A stretch of DNA of 64,000 nt from Paracidovorax avenae (GTDB taxonomy: Bacteria; Pseudomonadota; Gammaproteobacteria; Burkholderiales; Burkholderiaceae_C): positions 4,065,501 to 4,129,500 of the forward strand of contig NZ_CP156079.1 in the NCBI RefSeq assembly GCF_040892545.1, given 5' to 3'. This document shows, piece after piece, positions 54,878 through 63,548 of this stretch (positions are counted from its first letter, which is position 1; each line of letters opens with the position of its first letter). A program made the translations under genes and the position numbers. The notes below the pieces were generated by a model, which did not search any database, was not told the DNA's origin, and was given only the letters and a program-made list of their open reading frames with translations.

Positions 54878-56680
54878 CTAGCGCAAGTGATGTACCTGCT
54901 GCAGGCCATAGACCTGCACGGGCAGGCCTTCCTGGCGCGCCTTGAGCTGCAGCGCCAGGTAGAGCGAGTAATGGCGCGACTGATGCAGGTTGCCGCCGTG
55001 GAACCACAGCGCCTCCTGCTGCGTGGGCTTCCACATGTTGCGCTGCTCACCTTCCCAGGGCCCGGGGTCCTTGGTCGTATCCGAGCCTAGGCCCCAGACC
55101 TTGCCCACCTTGTCCGCCACCTCCTGGCTGATCAGGTCGGCCACCCAGCCGTTCATGGAACCGTAGCCGGTCGCATAGACCACCAGGTCCGCAGGCAGCT
55201 CGGTGCCGTCATCCAGCACCACGGCGTTCTCCGACAGGTGGCTGATCCCCTTGCCCGCCTGCAGCTGGATGCTGCCGTCGATCACCAGATCGCAGGCCCC
55301 CACGTCGATGTAGTAGCCCGATGCACGGCGCAGGTACTTCATGAACAGGCCCGAGTCGTCGTCGCCGAAGTCCAGCATGAAGCCGGTCGCTTCGAGTTGG
55401 CGGTAGAACTCCGCGTCGCGCTCGCGGATGCGGTCGTACACCGGCACCTGGAAGTCGGCCATGATGCGGTAGGGCAGCGAGGCGAAGGTGAGGTCCGCCT
55501 TCCTGGTCGTCATGCCGCTGGCCACGGCGCGCTCCGAATACAGGTCGCCCAGGCCGATTTCCATCAGCGAATCGGAGCGCACGATGTGCGTGGACGAGCG
55601 CTGCACCATGGTCACGTCGGCGCCGTGCTCCCACAGGGCCGCGCAGATGTCGTGCGCGGAATTGTTGGCACCGATCACCACCACCTTCTTGCCCGCGTAG
55701 GCGTCCGGGCCGGGGTGCTGGGACGAGTGCTGCTGCTCGCCCTGGAAGACGTCCTGGCCCCGGATCCTGGGCACGTTGGCCTTGCCCGACATGCCGGTGG
55801 CGAACACCAGGTGCTTCGGGCGCAGCACCAGCGTCTCGCCATCGCGCTCCACGGTGACTTCCCACTCCTGGGTGTCTTCGTCGAAACGGGCGTTCAGGCA
55901 GGTGGTGGACGGCCAGTAGTTCACCTCCATCACCCGGGTGTACATCTCCAGCCAGTCGCCGATCTTGTCCTTGGGCGCGAAAACGGGCCAGTTGTCCGGG
56001 AAGGGCAGGTACGGCAGGTGGTCGTACCAGACGGGATCGTGCAGGCACAGCGACTTGTAGCGATTGCGCCATTGGTCGCCCGGTCGCGCATGGCGGTCGA
56101 TGACGATGTGCGACACCCCCAGCTGGCGCAGCCGCGCGCCCAGCGCGATGCCGCCCTGCCCCCCGCCGATGACCAGCACGAAGGGCTGCTTCTCGCGGCC
56201 CAGTTCCTCGGCCTCCTGCCGGCGGCGCTCCAGCCAGGTCTGGCGGCCGCGCCGGATGCCGTGCTCGGCCCCCATCGGGCGGCGCGTGCCCATGGGTTCC
56301 TCATGCCCCTTCAGTTCCTGGGCGGCCGTGAGCAGCGTCCAGATGCGCCCGTCGCGGATGCGCACGTGGCCGCCACCGCGCGCATGCCGCGTGTCGATCA
56401 CGATCCAGGCGGACACCACGCCATCGGCCTCCTCCACGGTCTCGCGCCCGTCCAGCGACAGGCGCACGGGCGCGGCGGCATCCAGCTGCGCGGCCAGCAT
56501 GTCGGCGATCTGGCCCTGCCCTTCCAGGGTCTTGATGTTCCAGGTGAGCAGCACGAGGTCGCGCCAGTAGCACTCCTCGGCGAACAGGCGGCTCGCGGCC
56601 GCGAAGTCGCGGTCCGCCAGAGCGCGGTTGAGTCGGTCGAGCAGCGCCTGGGCGCGGGCTGCAGCCGTCGTATCGGTCAT
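54878..56680 (-). CDS. flavin-containing monooxygenase with N-terminal SnoaL/NTF2-like domain
   Basis: 600 residues. Residues ~1-130 are SnoaL/NTF2-like (LFAEECYWRDLVLLTWNIKT). Then FAD motif VIGGGQGGIALG (171-180), the FMO-type segment DPVWYDHLPYLPFPDNWPVF, the NADPH motif VIGANNSAHDIC (~340) and ATGYGS near the end. Such proteins oxygenate ketones, amines or indole-pyruvate-like keto acids. AAGGAG lies before the ATG. With the diol dehydrogenase and AcoR-like activator, a ketone or acetoin-type substrate is plausible (inference). Confidence 0.85.
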   Translation of the reverse strand: MTDTTAAARAQALLDRLNRALADRDFAAASRLFAEECYWRDLVLLTWNIKTLEGQGQIADMLAAQLDAAAPVRLSLDGRETVEEADGVVSAWIVIDTRHARGGGHVRIRDGRIWTLLTAAQELKGHEEPMGTRRPMGAEHGIRRGRQTWLERRRQEAEELGREKQPFVLVIGGGQGGIALGARLRQLGVSHIVIDRHARPGDQWRNRYKSLCLHDPVWYDHLPYLPFPDNWPVFAPKDKIGDWLEMYTRVMEVNYWPSTTCLNARFDEDTQEWEVTVERDGETLVLRPKHLVFATGMSGKANVPRIRGQDVFQGEQQHSSQHPGPDAYAGKKVVVIGANNSAHDICAALWEHGADVTMVQRSSTHIVRSDSLMEIGLGDLYSERAVASGMTTRKADLTFASLPYRIMADFQVPVYDRIRERDAEFYRQLEATGFMLDFGDDDSGLFMKYLRRASGYYIDVGACDLVIDGSIQLQAGKGISHLSENAVVLDDGTELPADLVVYATGYGSMNGWVADLISQEVADKVGKVWGLGSDTTKDPGPWEGEQRNMWKPTQQEALWFHGGNLHQSRHYSLYLALQLKARQEGLPVQVYGLQQVHHLR

Positions 56681-56741
56681 CGTTGTCTCCTTGGTGGGTG
56701 GTCATGCCCGCTGGTTTTTTGTCCGGGCGGTACGGCTCAAG

Positions 56742-56756
56742 GCAACCGCCATGCCA
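56742..56756 (-). promoter_or_regulatory. sigma-54 promoter of the monooxygenase-dehydrogenase operon
   Basis: On the minus strand TGGCATGGCGGTTGC has GG-N10-GC spacing and a close match to TGGCAC-N5-TTGC. It lies 62 bases upstream of the monooxygenase ATG and is divergent from a sigma-54-dependent activator gene. Confidence 0.75.
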
Positions 56757-56886
56757 GCGGTGCCGGGCCCTGCCGGACTGCACCGGATGCCAGGCAAATC
56801 AACGGGTTGGCAGCGCACCCCTGGTACAAACCCCTTGCGCCCTGTCCTGCCGGCGGTGGCTGCCGCACGCGACAGGCGGCGCACCG

Positions 56887-56902
56887 TGCGACACCTGTCG
56901 CA
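56887..56902. promoter_or_regulatory. candidate activator site (UAS) for the AcoR-like regulator
   Basis: TGCGACA-CC-TGTCGCA, a perfect palindrome with 7-base arms, about 130-145 bases upstream of the sigma-54 core, a usual distance for an enhancer site. A related CGCGACA half-site lies ~20 bases to its left. Confidence 0.6.
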
Positions 56903-57013
56903 CCCCGCATGCTGCAGCGCAGCAGGTGCAATGGGTAAATCTCGATGGGCGCAGCACGGCCCCGGGCACACAATCCCCCACGGCACGTTCCAAGACCGCA
57001 TCGACTCCACGCC

Positions 57014-58957
57014 ATGCCTCTGCAGTCCTACGCCTCGCACGTCCAGGAAATCGAAGCCTTCGGCTCGGGCTACCCCACGGGCAGCCAGGACCGCGACCGC
57101 GCCGTGCTGCGCAGCTGGCGCCGCTGCATCGACCACCACCGGCTCGACCCGGCGCAGACCAGCGAAGCCCACATCATTCCCGATGGCGAGCTGCGCGCGC
57201 ACCGCGAAGAATCCGGGCCGCTGATCCACATCGCCCGCCATGGCCTGGAGCGCCTGTACCAGCAGCTCAAGGGCCTGGACTACGTGCTGCTGCTGGCGGA
57301 CCGGCACGGCGTGGCGGTGGACTTCCTCGGGCACGAGGCCGACACCGGCGACCTGCGCCGCGCAGGCCTGTACCTGGGCGCGCAATGGCGCGAGGAACAC
57401 TCGGGCACTTCGGCCGTGGGCGCCTGCCTGGAAACGGGCGAGGCACTGACCGTGCACCAGAGCGACCATTTCGACTTCACCCACACCCGCCTGTCCTGCA
57501 CCGCCGCGCCCATCTACGACCTGCGCGGCGAACTGGCGGCGGTGCTCGACCTGTCGCTGCTGCGCTCCCCCGCCGAGCGGGCCAGCCAGAACCTGGCGCT
57601 CAACCTCGTCGTGGCCGCGGCGCGGCGCGTGGAGAACGCCAACCTGATGGCGCAATCCGGCCAGGACTGGGTGGTGCGGCTCGCCCAGTCGCCCGATTTT
57701 CTCGATGTCGATCCCGACGCCTCCATCAGCGTGGATGCGCGCGGCCGCATCCGCGCCATGACCCATGCGGGCGCCCGCCTGCTCACGGCCGCCGCGCAGC
57801 TGGACTGGCGCCAGCGCCGCACGCTCATCGGGCAGCCGCTGGAGCGATTTTTCGACGTGGACCTGCGCCACCTGCCCGAGCTGCGCCGCCACCGCCCGGC
57901 GCAGGAACGCATCGTCCGCGCCCGGGACGGCAGCATCCTCTTCGCCCATGCCATGGAGCCGCAGCGCCGCACGCGCCACCTGAGCGCGCAGGCCACGCAG
58001 GCCGATCCTCCGCTGCCTGCAGCGCTGCAGGCGCTGGACACGGGCGATGCGGCACTGCAGGCGCTGCTGCGCAAGGCGGCCCGGCTCGCGCCGCAAACGC
58101 TGCCCATCCTGCTGCAGGGGGAGACCGGCGCGGGCAAGGAATACCTGGCCCGCGCGCTGCATGCCGCCAGCGGCCGCAGCGGCGCCTTCGTCGCCATCAA
58201 CTGCGCGGCCATTCCCGAGGCACTGCTGGAAAGCGAACTGTTCGGCTACCTGCCCGGCACCTGGACCGGCGCAACCGCCAGGGGCCGCGAGGGCCTGATC
58301 GCCGCGGCGCACGAGGGCACGCTGTTCCTCGACGAGATCGGCGACATGCCGCCGGCCCTGCAGGCCAAATTGCTGCGGGTGCTGTCCGAATCCGAAATCA
58401 CCCCCCTGGGTGCCCGCGCGCCGCGGACGGTGTCCGTGCGCTGCATCTCGGCCTCCCACCGGCCACTGGCCGAACTGGTGCGGCGCGGCAGCTTCCGCGA
58501 GGACCTGCTCTACCGCCTCAACGCCGCCGAACTGCAGCTGCCTGCGCTGCGCCAGCGCAGCGACCTGCAGGTGATCGCCGACCGGATGCTGGCCGCGCTG
58601 GGCGGCCACCTGCACCTGGGCGACGCGGCCCGCGCCGCGCTGGCCGCGCACGCCTGGCCCGGCAACCTGCGCGAACTGCACAACGCGCTGCGCTACGCCG
58701 CAGCCCTGTGCGGGGAGGATGGCGACGGCACCATCGGGCCCGAACACCTGCCCGATGCGCTGCGCGGCGCGCCGCCCGGCACCGCCCTGGCGGACGGCGC
58801 CGCCGGCGAACCCGCTGCACAGGCGCTGGAGCAACTGCTGGCGCAATGCCAGGGCAACGTCTCCGAGGCCGCGCGCCGGCTCGGCGTCAGCCGCTCCACC
58901 ATCCACCGCCGCATCCAGCAGCTGCAGCTGGGCGTGCGGCAAGCCCGCTGGCGCTGA
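57014..58957 (+). CDS. sigma-54-dependent activator, AcoR-like
   Basis: 647 residues from the ATG at 57014. N-terminal ~60-210 GAF-like sensor (GTSAVGACLETGEALTVHQS) and PAS-like segment, AAA+ domain ~340-560 with Walker A GETGAGKE (369-376) and Walker B TLFLDEIGD (436-444), C-terminal Fis HTH (NVSEAARRLGVSRSTIHRRI). The sigma-54 contact loop reads GTWTGA (415-420) instead of GAFTGA. Architecture is that of acetoin-type regulators. Divergent from the monooxygenase operon that has a sigma-54 promoter. Confidence 0.88.
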   Translation: MPLQSYASHVQEIEAFGSGYPTGSQDRDRAVLRSWRRCIDHHRLDPAQTSEAHIIPDGELRAHREESGPLIHIARHGLERLYQQLKGLDYVLLLADRHGVAVDFLGHEADTGDLRRAGLYLGAQWREEHSGTSAVGACLETGEALTVHQSDHFDFTHTRLSCTAAPIYDLRGELAAVLDLSLLRSPAERASQNLALNLVVAAARRVENANLMAQSGQDWVVRLAQSPDFLDVDPDASISVDARGRIRAMTHAGARLLTAAAQLDWRQRRTLIGQPLERFFDVDLRHLPELRRHRPAQERIVRARDGSILFAHAMEPQRRTRHLSAQATQADPPLPAALQALDTGDAALQALLRKAARLAPQTLPILLQGETGAGKEYLARALHAASGRSGAFVAINCAAIPEALLESELFGYLPGTWTGATARGREGLIAAAHEGTLFLDEIGDMPPALQAKLLRVLSESEITPLGARAPRTVSVRCISASHRPLAELVRRGSFREDLLYRLNAAELQLPALRQRSDLQVIADRMLAALGGHLHLGDAARAALAAHAWPGNLRELHNALRYAAALCGEDGDGTIGPEHLPDALRGAPPGTALADGAAGEPAAQALEQLLAQCQGNVSEAARRLGVSRSTIHRRIQQLQLGVRQARWR

Positions 58958-59028
58958 GCTGCAGCGAAGCCGTTCTGGCGAGGCGTCGCATCGGGCAGTG
59001 CGCGTGGTTGTGGTCGTGCCAGGCGCGC

Positions 59029-60237
59029 TCAGGGCTTCCAGTCGCGGAGGTTGCAGACCGTCCTGGTGCCCGGCCCCATGTCCTTGACCGCGCCAGCGCC
59101 AGGGGCCGGTTGGCAAGCCCGGGTCGATTGCTCGTTGTCCATGGCCGTGGAGCGCGCCCACACGGCAACCAGGCCGGAGTTCTCTATGGTCTGGTTGCAC
59201 CCCTCGAGTGCATGGAAGGCATGAATGGCGTTGCGCTCGAAGTAGGTCAGCCATTCGGCGTTCGGATCGGTATCGGCGAACCACTTCTTCCACCGCTCCG
59301 CCGAGCCGTCGATCTCGACGGTCCAGCCCGCGTCGCCGCGTTTCTGGTGGAACTGGTCGCTGTCCCAGTGCATCACCATGTACTTGTTCTGGTCGATGCA
59401 TTGCGGCTTGGTCAGCGTCGCGTAGATCTCCTGGGGATGGTGATAGTGGTAGGGGTACGTCGTATTGAACAACTGGACCGTCATGCCGATCTCTGCACCC
59501 ACGGTTTCCCCATCGATCTGTTTGATGCGCAGGTTGCCCCAGGGGCCCATGACCTCCGCGTAGAGATAGCCGCCGCGGAAGCGGTCGCTTCCCGCCGCCT
59601 TGTTGTCCGCATAGAACGGAATCCAGCCCACCGATGACCACAGGGTCGGCAGTCCCTTGATGCTGACGTCCCTGGCCCAGTGGACGGTCGTGTCCGTGCG
59701 GGACGTGATGGCGACGAAGTTCTCGTTGAGCTCCAGACCGGCCTTGCCCACTTCGCCGCCCATCTTCCTGTAGAAGTCCGTGAGCAAGGGGCGGTCGAGC
59801 CACCTGGCGGTGGCCGACAGGTTCCTCGTCTGCTCGCTGGGCGTGTACAAGGGGAATTCCTTGTAGTTCTTCTGCGTGTCGAAGCACGCCCTGGCCTTCT
59901 CCGGCTCCGCCAGCACGGCCTTCAGGTGCTTGGCCATCAGCTCCATGTCGCGATACTTGAGCACGCACCGCGTCTGCGCTTTGCCGGTCCGCGAGTCATA
60001 GGTCTGCACGGTCGCCTGCGCGGAGTCCTTGCATTGGCCGGTCGGCGTCTCGATGGTCTTCAGGAACTGGCCCAGGTAGGTGAGCGACTCGTTCCAGAAC
60101 TGGTCCACCAGCCGCTGCTCTTCGGGCGTGTACTTCAGGGGCACCACGTCGTCCTGGCACTTGAAGTCGGCCGCGAAGGCCTGGGTGGATGCGAATACGC
60201 TGCCCACGACGCAGCACACGATGCTTTTTTTGTTCAT
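59029..60237 (-). CDS. dddY: periplasmic DMSP lyase, DddY-like
   Basis: 402 residues, like known DddY (~400). Signal peptide [20 protein letters not shown] then FAADFK. The cupin-like core has H264, H266, E270 and Y272 in [12 protein letters not shown], and H339 75 residues after H264. From recall, the zinc ligands of DddY are two His in HxH, a Glu, and a His 75 residues later, with Tyr as catalytic base: the spacing is identical. It would split DMSP to dimethyl sulfide and acrylate. GAGGAG precedes the ATG. It follows acuI-, acuK-, acuN- and dddA-like genes, all acrylate/3-hydroxypropionate functions. An unrelated cupin remains possible but unlikely. Confidence 0.82.
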   Translation of the reverse strand: MNKKSIVCCVVGSVFASTQAFAADFKCQDDVVPLKYTPEEQRLVDQFWNESLTYLGQFLKTIETPTGQCKDSAQATVQTYDSRTGKAQTRCVLKYRDMELMAKHLKAVLAEPEKARACFDTQKNYKEFPLYTPSEQTRNLSATARWLDRPLLTDFYRKMGGEVGKAGLELNENFVAITSRTDTTVHWARDVSIKGLPTLWSSVGWIPFYADNKAAGSDRFRGGYLYAEVMGPWGNLRIKQIDGETVGAEIGMTVQLFNTTYPYHYHHPQEIYATLTKPQCIDQNKYMVMHWDSDQFHQKRGDAGWTVEIDGSAERWKKWFADTDPNAEWLTYFERNAIHAFHALEGCNQTIENSGLVAVWARSTAMDNEQSTRACQPAPGAGAVKDMGPGTRTVCNLRDWKP

Positions 60238-60312
60238 GTTGTCTCCTCGGAAACCTACAAGGAAGGCAGAAGGCGGTCACGCCTCTCCGCTGAACGGATA
60301 CTCCGTCCGGAA

Positions 60313-61320
60313 TCAGGAATCGACGTTGACGATGACCCGGCCACGCACCCTTCCGTCCAGCAGCGCGGGCGCGGTGGCGATGACCTCGGAAAGGCCGATC
60401 TCCCTGGCGATGTGCGGGATCTTGCCGAGATCCAGGTCGGTCGCCAGACGGTTCCATGCCGCGATCCGCTCCTCGCGGGGGCACATGACGCTGTCGATTC
60501 CTGCCAGCGTCACGCCGCGCAGGATGAACGGGGCGACCGATGCCGGCAGGTCCATGCCCCCGGCCAGGCCGCACGCGGTCACCACGCCGCGGTACCTGGT
60601 AGCCGCACAGACATTGGCGAGCGTGTGGGAGCCCACGACATCGACGGCCCCTGCCCAGCGCTCCTTCTGCAGCGGGCGCCCGGGTGCCGTGAATTCGGCC
60701 CGATCCAGTACGGTGCTCGCCCCGAGTTCCATGATGTACGGGGCCTCGCCCATGCGGCCGGTCACGCCGGCCACCTGGTAGCCGAGCCTGGCGAGTATGG
60801 CGACGGCGAAGCTGCCGACCCCGCCAGCCGCGCCGGTCACCACGATCTCGCCTCTGTCAGGTGTCACGCCGTGGCGTTCCAGCGCCATGACGCAGAGCAT
60901 GGCCGTGTAGCCCGCCGTGCCGACGGCCATGGCGTCGCGCGCAGAGAAAGCCGTGGGCAGCGGCACGAGCCAGTCGGCATCGACGCGGGCGCGCTGCGCC
61001 AGGCCGCCCCAGTGGCGTTCGCCCACGCCCCAGCCATTCAGGAGCACGGCATCTCCGGGCTGGTACATTGGGCTCCCGGATTCCTCGACCACGCCCACCA
61101 GGTCGATGCCCGGCACCATGGGGAAGGAACGGGCGATGGGAGCACGCCCGGTGATGGCCAGCGCGTCCTTGTAGTTGAGCGTGGAATGGCTCACGCGGAC
61201 AGTCACGTTTGCACGCGGTAGCTGGCTGTCGTCGAGCTGCTTCACGCTTGCGCGATCAGGACCGGGGCCGTCTTCTATGACGACAGCGGAGAAATGTGGT
61301 GGCATGGTACTGGGCCCCAT
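60313..61320 (-). CDS. acuI: acryloyl-CoA reductase AcuI-like (YhdH family)
   Basis: 335 residues; an internal ATG at 61305 ([13 protein letters not shown]) has GGGG nearby and may be the true start. Medium-chain reductase without zinc ligands: [50 protein letters not shown] and the NADPH motif [13 protein letters not shown] are the YhdH/AcuI signature. AcuI reduces toxic acryloyl-CoA to propionyl-CoA. It lies between acuK-like and dddY-like genes in the same direction. Confidence 0.85.
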   Translation of the reverse strand: MGPSTMPPHFSAVVIEDGPGPDRASVKQLDDSQLPRANVTVRVSHSTLNYKDALAITGRAPIARSFPMVPGIDLVGVVEESGSPMYQPGDAVLLNGWGVGERHWGGLAQRARVDADWLVPLPTAFSARDAMAVGTAGYTAMLCVMALERHGVTPDRGEIVVTGAAGGVGSFAVAILARLGYQVAGVTGRMGEAPYIMELGASTVLDRAEFTAPGRPLQKERWAGAVDVVGSHTLANVCAATRYRGVVTACGLAGGMDLPASVAPFILRGVTLAGIDSVMCPREERIAAWNRLATDLDLGKIPHIAREIGLSEVIATAPALLDGRVRGRVIVNVDS

Positions 61321-61359
61321 CGTTGGCGAAAGGTCGGAGAAAAACCGGATGCCGATGCA

Positions 61360-62250
61360 TCAGCGGTGACGGAACACTGGGGCGCGCTTGGCCAGGAAAG
61401 CGTTCATGCCCTCCTTCTGGCCGTCGGTGGCGAAGGCGGCCTGGAACAGGCGGCGCTCGTGGAGCATGCCTTCGGTCAGGCCGACCTCCAGCGCGCGGTT
61501 GACGGCTTCCTTGGCCATGCGAACGGCCGGTGCGTTGTAGCCGGCGATGGTGTGGGCGGCCTCCAGCGCCGTCTGCAGCAGTTCGCCGGCCGGCACGATG
61601 CGCGCGACCATGCCGGCGGCCTTCGCTTCGGGTGCCGTCAGGCTGCGCCCCGTAAGAACCAGGTCCATGGCCAGGGCCTTGCCCACCGACTTCGTGAGAC
61701 GCTGGGAGCCGCCGATGCCCGGCAGGATGCCGAGCTTGATCTCGGGCTGGCCGAAGTGCGCGTCCTCGGAGGCGATGATGAAGTCGCACATCATGGCGAG
61801 CTCGCAGCCGCCCCCCAGGGCATAGCCGCTCACCGCCGCGATGATCGGCTTGGAGACGCCGAGCAGCTCGTTCCACGCCGCGAAGATGTCGCGCGCCTGG
61901 AGTTCGGCGAGCGTCTTGTCGGCCATCTCCTCGATGTCGGCGCCCGCGGCGAAGGCGCGGGGGCTTCCGGTGATGACGATGGCGCCGATGTTGTCGTCCG
62001 CGTCGAAAGCCTTCAGGGCATGGACCACTTCGCGGGACATGCGCACGTTCAGCGCGTTGAGCGACTTCGGGCGGTTCAGGGTGATCAGGCCCACCCGATC
62101 GCGGCGTTCGACGAGGATGGTCTCGTACCGTGCAGCTGGCGCTTCCTGGAGTGCTGGAACGGCATCGGCGTGGGCATTGACGGCCGCGGCGGGAGCGCTC
62201 CTGGCGGGCGCTTGGGCGGAGGCCTTGGACAGAGTGGCGGTATTGGACAT
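61360..62250 (-). CDS. acuK: enoyl-CoA hydratase AcuK-like
   Basis: 296 residues. The first ~40 are an Ala/Pro-rich extension; the crotonase domain follows ([20 protein letters not shown]). Oxyanion-hole segments are intact: [10 protein letters not shown] and [15 protein letters not shown]. Glu residues follow in the pattern of hydratases ([15 protein letters not shown]). With AcuN, AcuK is known to turn acrylate into 3-hydroxypropionate through CoA thioesters. GAAGGAA lies 10 bases before the ATG; 38 bases separate it from the CoA-transferase. Confidence 0.82.
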   Translation of the reverse strand: MSNTATLSKASAQAPARSAPAAAVNAHADAVPALQEAPAARYETILVERRDRVGLITLNRPKSLNALNVRMSREVVHALKAFDADDNIGAIVITGSPRAFAAGADIEEMADKTLAELQARDIFAAWNELLGVSKPIIAAVSGYALGGGCELAMMCDFIIASEDAHFGQPEIKLGILPGIGGSQRLTKSVGKALAMDLVLTGRSLTAPEAKAAGMVARIVPAGELLQTALEAAHTIAGYNAPAVRMAKEAVNRALEVGLTEGMLHERRLFQAAFATDGQKEGMNAFLAKRAPVFRHR

Positions 62251-62288
62251 GCGGAGGTTCCTTCAGCGAATGGTTCGGATGGGTCGGC

Positions 62289-63521
62289 TCAGGCCGTCAG
62301 GTCGAGGCTCTCGGTGCCGGCTGCGGGCGCGTAGTCTCCGGTGCCGGACATCAGTTCGGCCAGGATGCTTTCGCGGTGCTCGTCCAGGCCGGGCGCGCGC
62401 AGGGGCGTGCGCGCATCGATGTCGGCGAACGCGCTCATCTTGATGGGGTTGCCTGCGGTGCGGACGGGTTTCTTTCCGGCCCCTTCGACCTGGATGATCA
62501 TGTTCCGCGCCTGCAGCTGCGGATGGTCGAACAGCTTGTCGATCGTGTTGATCGGTGCGCACGGAACACCGGCCTCGTTGAGGCGTTCGATCCAGTGCGC
62601 GATGGGTTCGTTGCGCGTAATGGCTTCGATGGCCTGGACCAGGGCGGGGCGATTCTTGCAGCGCAGGTCGTTGGTGAAGAACTGCACGTCCAGCGCCAGT
62701 TGGGGGTGGCCCAGGGCGTCCGCCATCAGCATGAAGAGCTGGTCGTTGCCCGCCGCGATGACGAATCGCCCATCCTTGGCGGCGAAGGTCTCGAACGGGG
62801 CGAGCGACGGGTGGCAGTCGCCCGTGCGCATCGGCACCTTCTTCTCCACGTCGAAGCGGGCGAGGGCTGTTTCCATGAGCGCGGCCTGGCAGTCCAGCAT
62901 GCCGATGTCCACGCGGGTGCCCTGGGCATCGCGCGTCCGCTTGTACAGCGCCGAGACGATGCCGACGGCGGCGAACAGTGCGGCGCTGAGGTCGCCGAAG
63001 CTGGTGCCGACCCGCGCCGGAGGGGCGTCCGGCCAGCCGGTCAGGCTCATCACGCCGCCCATGGCCTGCACCACCATGTCGTAGCCGGGAAGGTCGCTGA
63101 ACGGGCCGGTGTGCCCGAAGCCAGAAATGGAGGTGTAGACGAGATGCGGATGCGTGCGGGCCAGGCGTTCCGCGCCGTAGCCGAGGCGATCCATCACGCC
63201 CGGGCGGAAGTTCTCCACCAGCACGTCCGCCTCGGACAGCATGCGCTCGAGCAGGTCGCGGTCGCGCGGGCTCTTGATGTCCAGCGCGATGCTTTCCTTG
63301 CCGCGGTTGAAGCACATGAAGTAGGCCGACTCCTGGTCCACGAAGGGGCCGAACGCCCGGGTGTCGTCACCCGTCGCGATGCGCTCGATCTTGATGACCC
63401 GCGCTCCCAGATCCGCCAGCACCATCGTGCAATAGGGACCGGCCAGCACACGCGAGAAGTCGAGGACGGTGATGCCATCCAGTGGCCCTTTTTTGGGGGG
63501 CGAACCCGTGGTGGTATCCAT
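62289..63521 (-). CDS. acuN: class III CoA-transferase AcuN-like
   Basis: 410 residues. Family III blocks ITVLDFSRVLAGPYCTMVLA, LGARVIKIERIATGDDTRAF, LVENFRPGVMDRLGYG and YTSISGFGHTGPFSDLPGYD; the expected catalytic Asp lies in VDIGMLDCQAAL or DDTRAFGP region. In the acrylate pathway AcuN loads CoA on acrylate or 3-hydroxypropionate. AAGGAG 9 bases before the ATG. It begins 27 bases after the GMC oxidoreductase stop. Confidence 0.8.
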   Translation of the reverse strand: MDTTTGSPPKKGPLDGITVLDFSRVLAGPYCTMVLADLGARVIKIERIATGDDTRAFGPFVDQESAYFMCFNRGKESIALDIKSPRDRDLLERMLSEADVLVENFRPGVMDRLGYGAERLARTHPHLVYTSISGFGHTGPFSDLPGYDMVVQAMGGVMSLTGWPDAPPARVGTSFGDLSAALFAAVGIVSALYKRTRDAQGTRVDIGMLDCQAALMETALARFDVEKKVPMRTGDCHPSLAPFETFAAKDGRFVIAAGNDQLFMLMADALGHPQLALDVQFFTNDLRCKNRPALVQAIEAITRNEPIAHWIERLNEAGVPCAPINTIDKLFDHPQLQARNMIIQVEGAGKKPVRTAGNPIKMSAFADIDARTPLRAPGLDEHRESILAELMSGTGDYAPAAGTESLDLTA

Positions 63522-63548
63522 GATGAACGTCTCCTTGGTTGTACTGAT

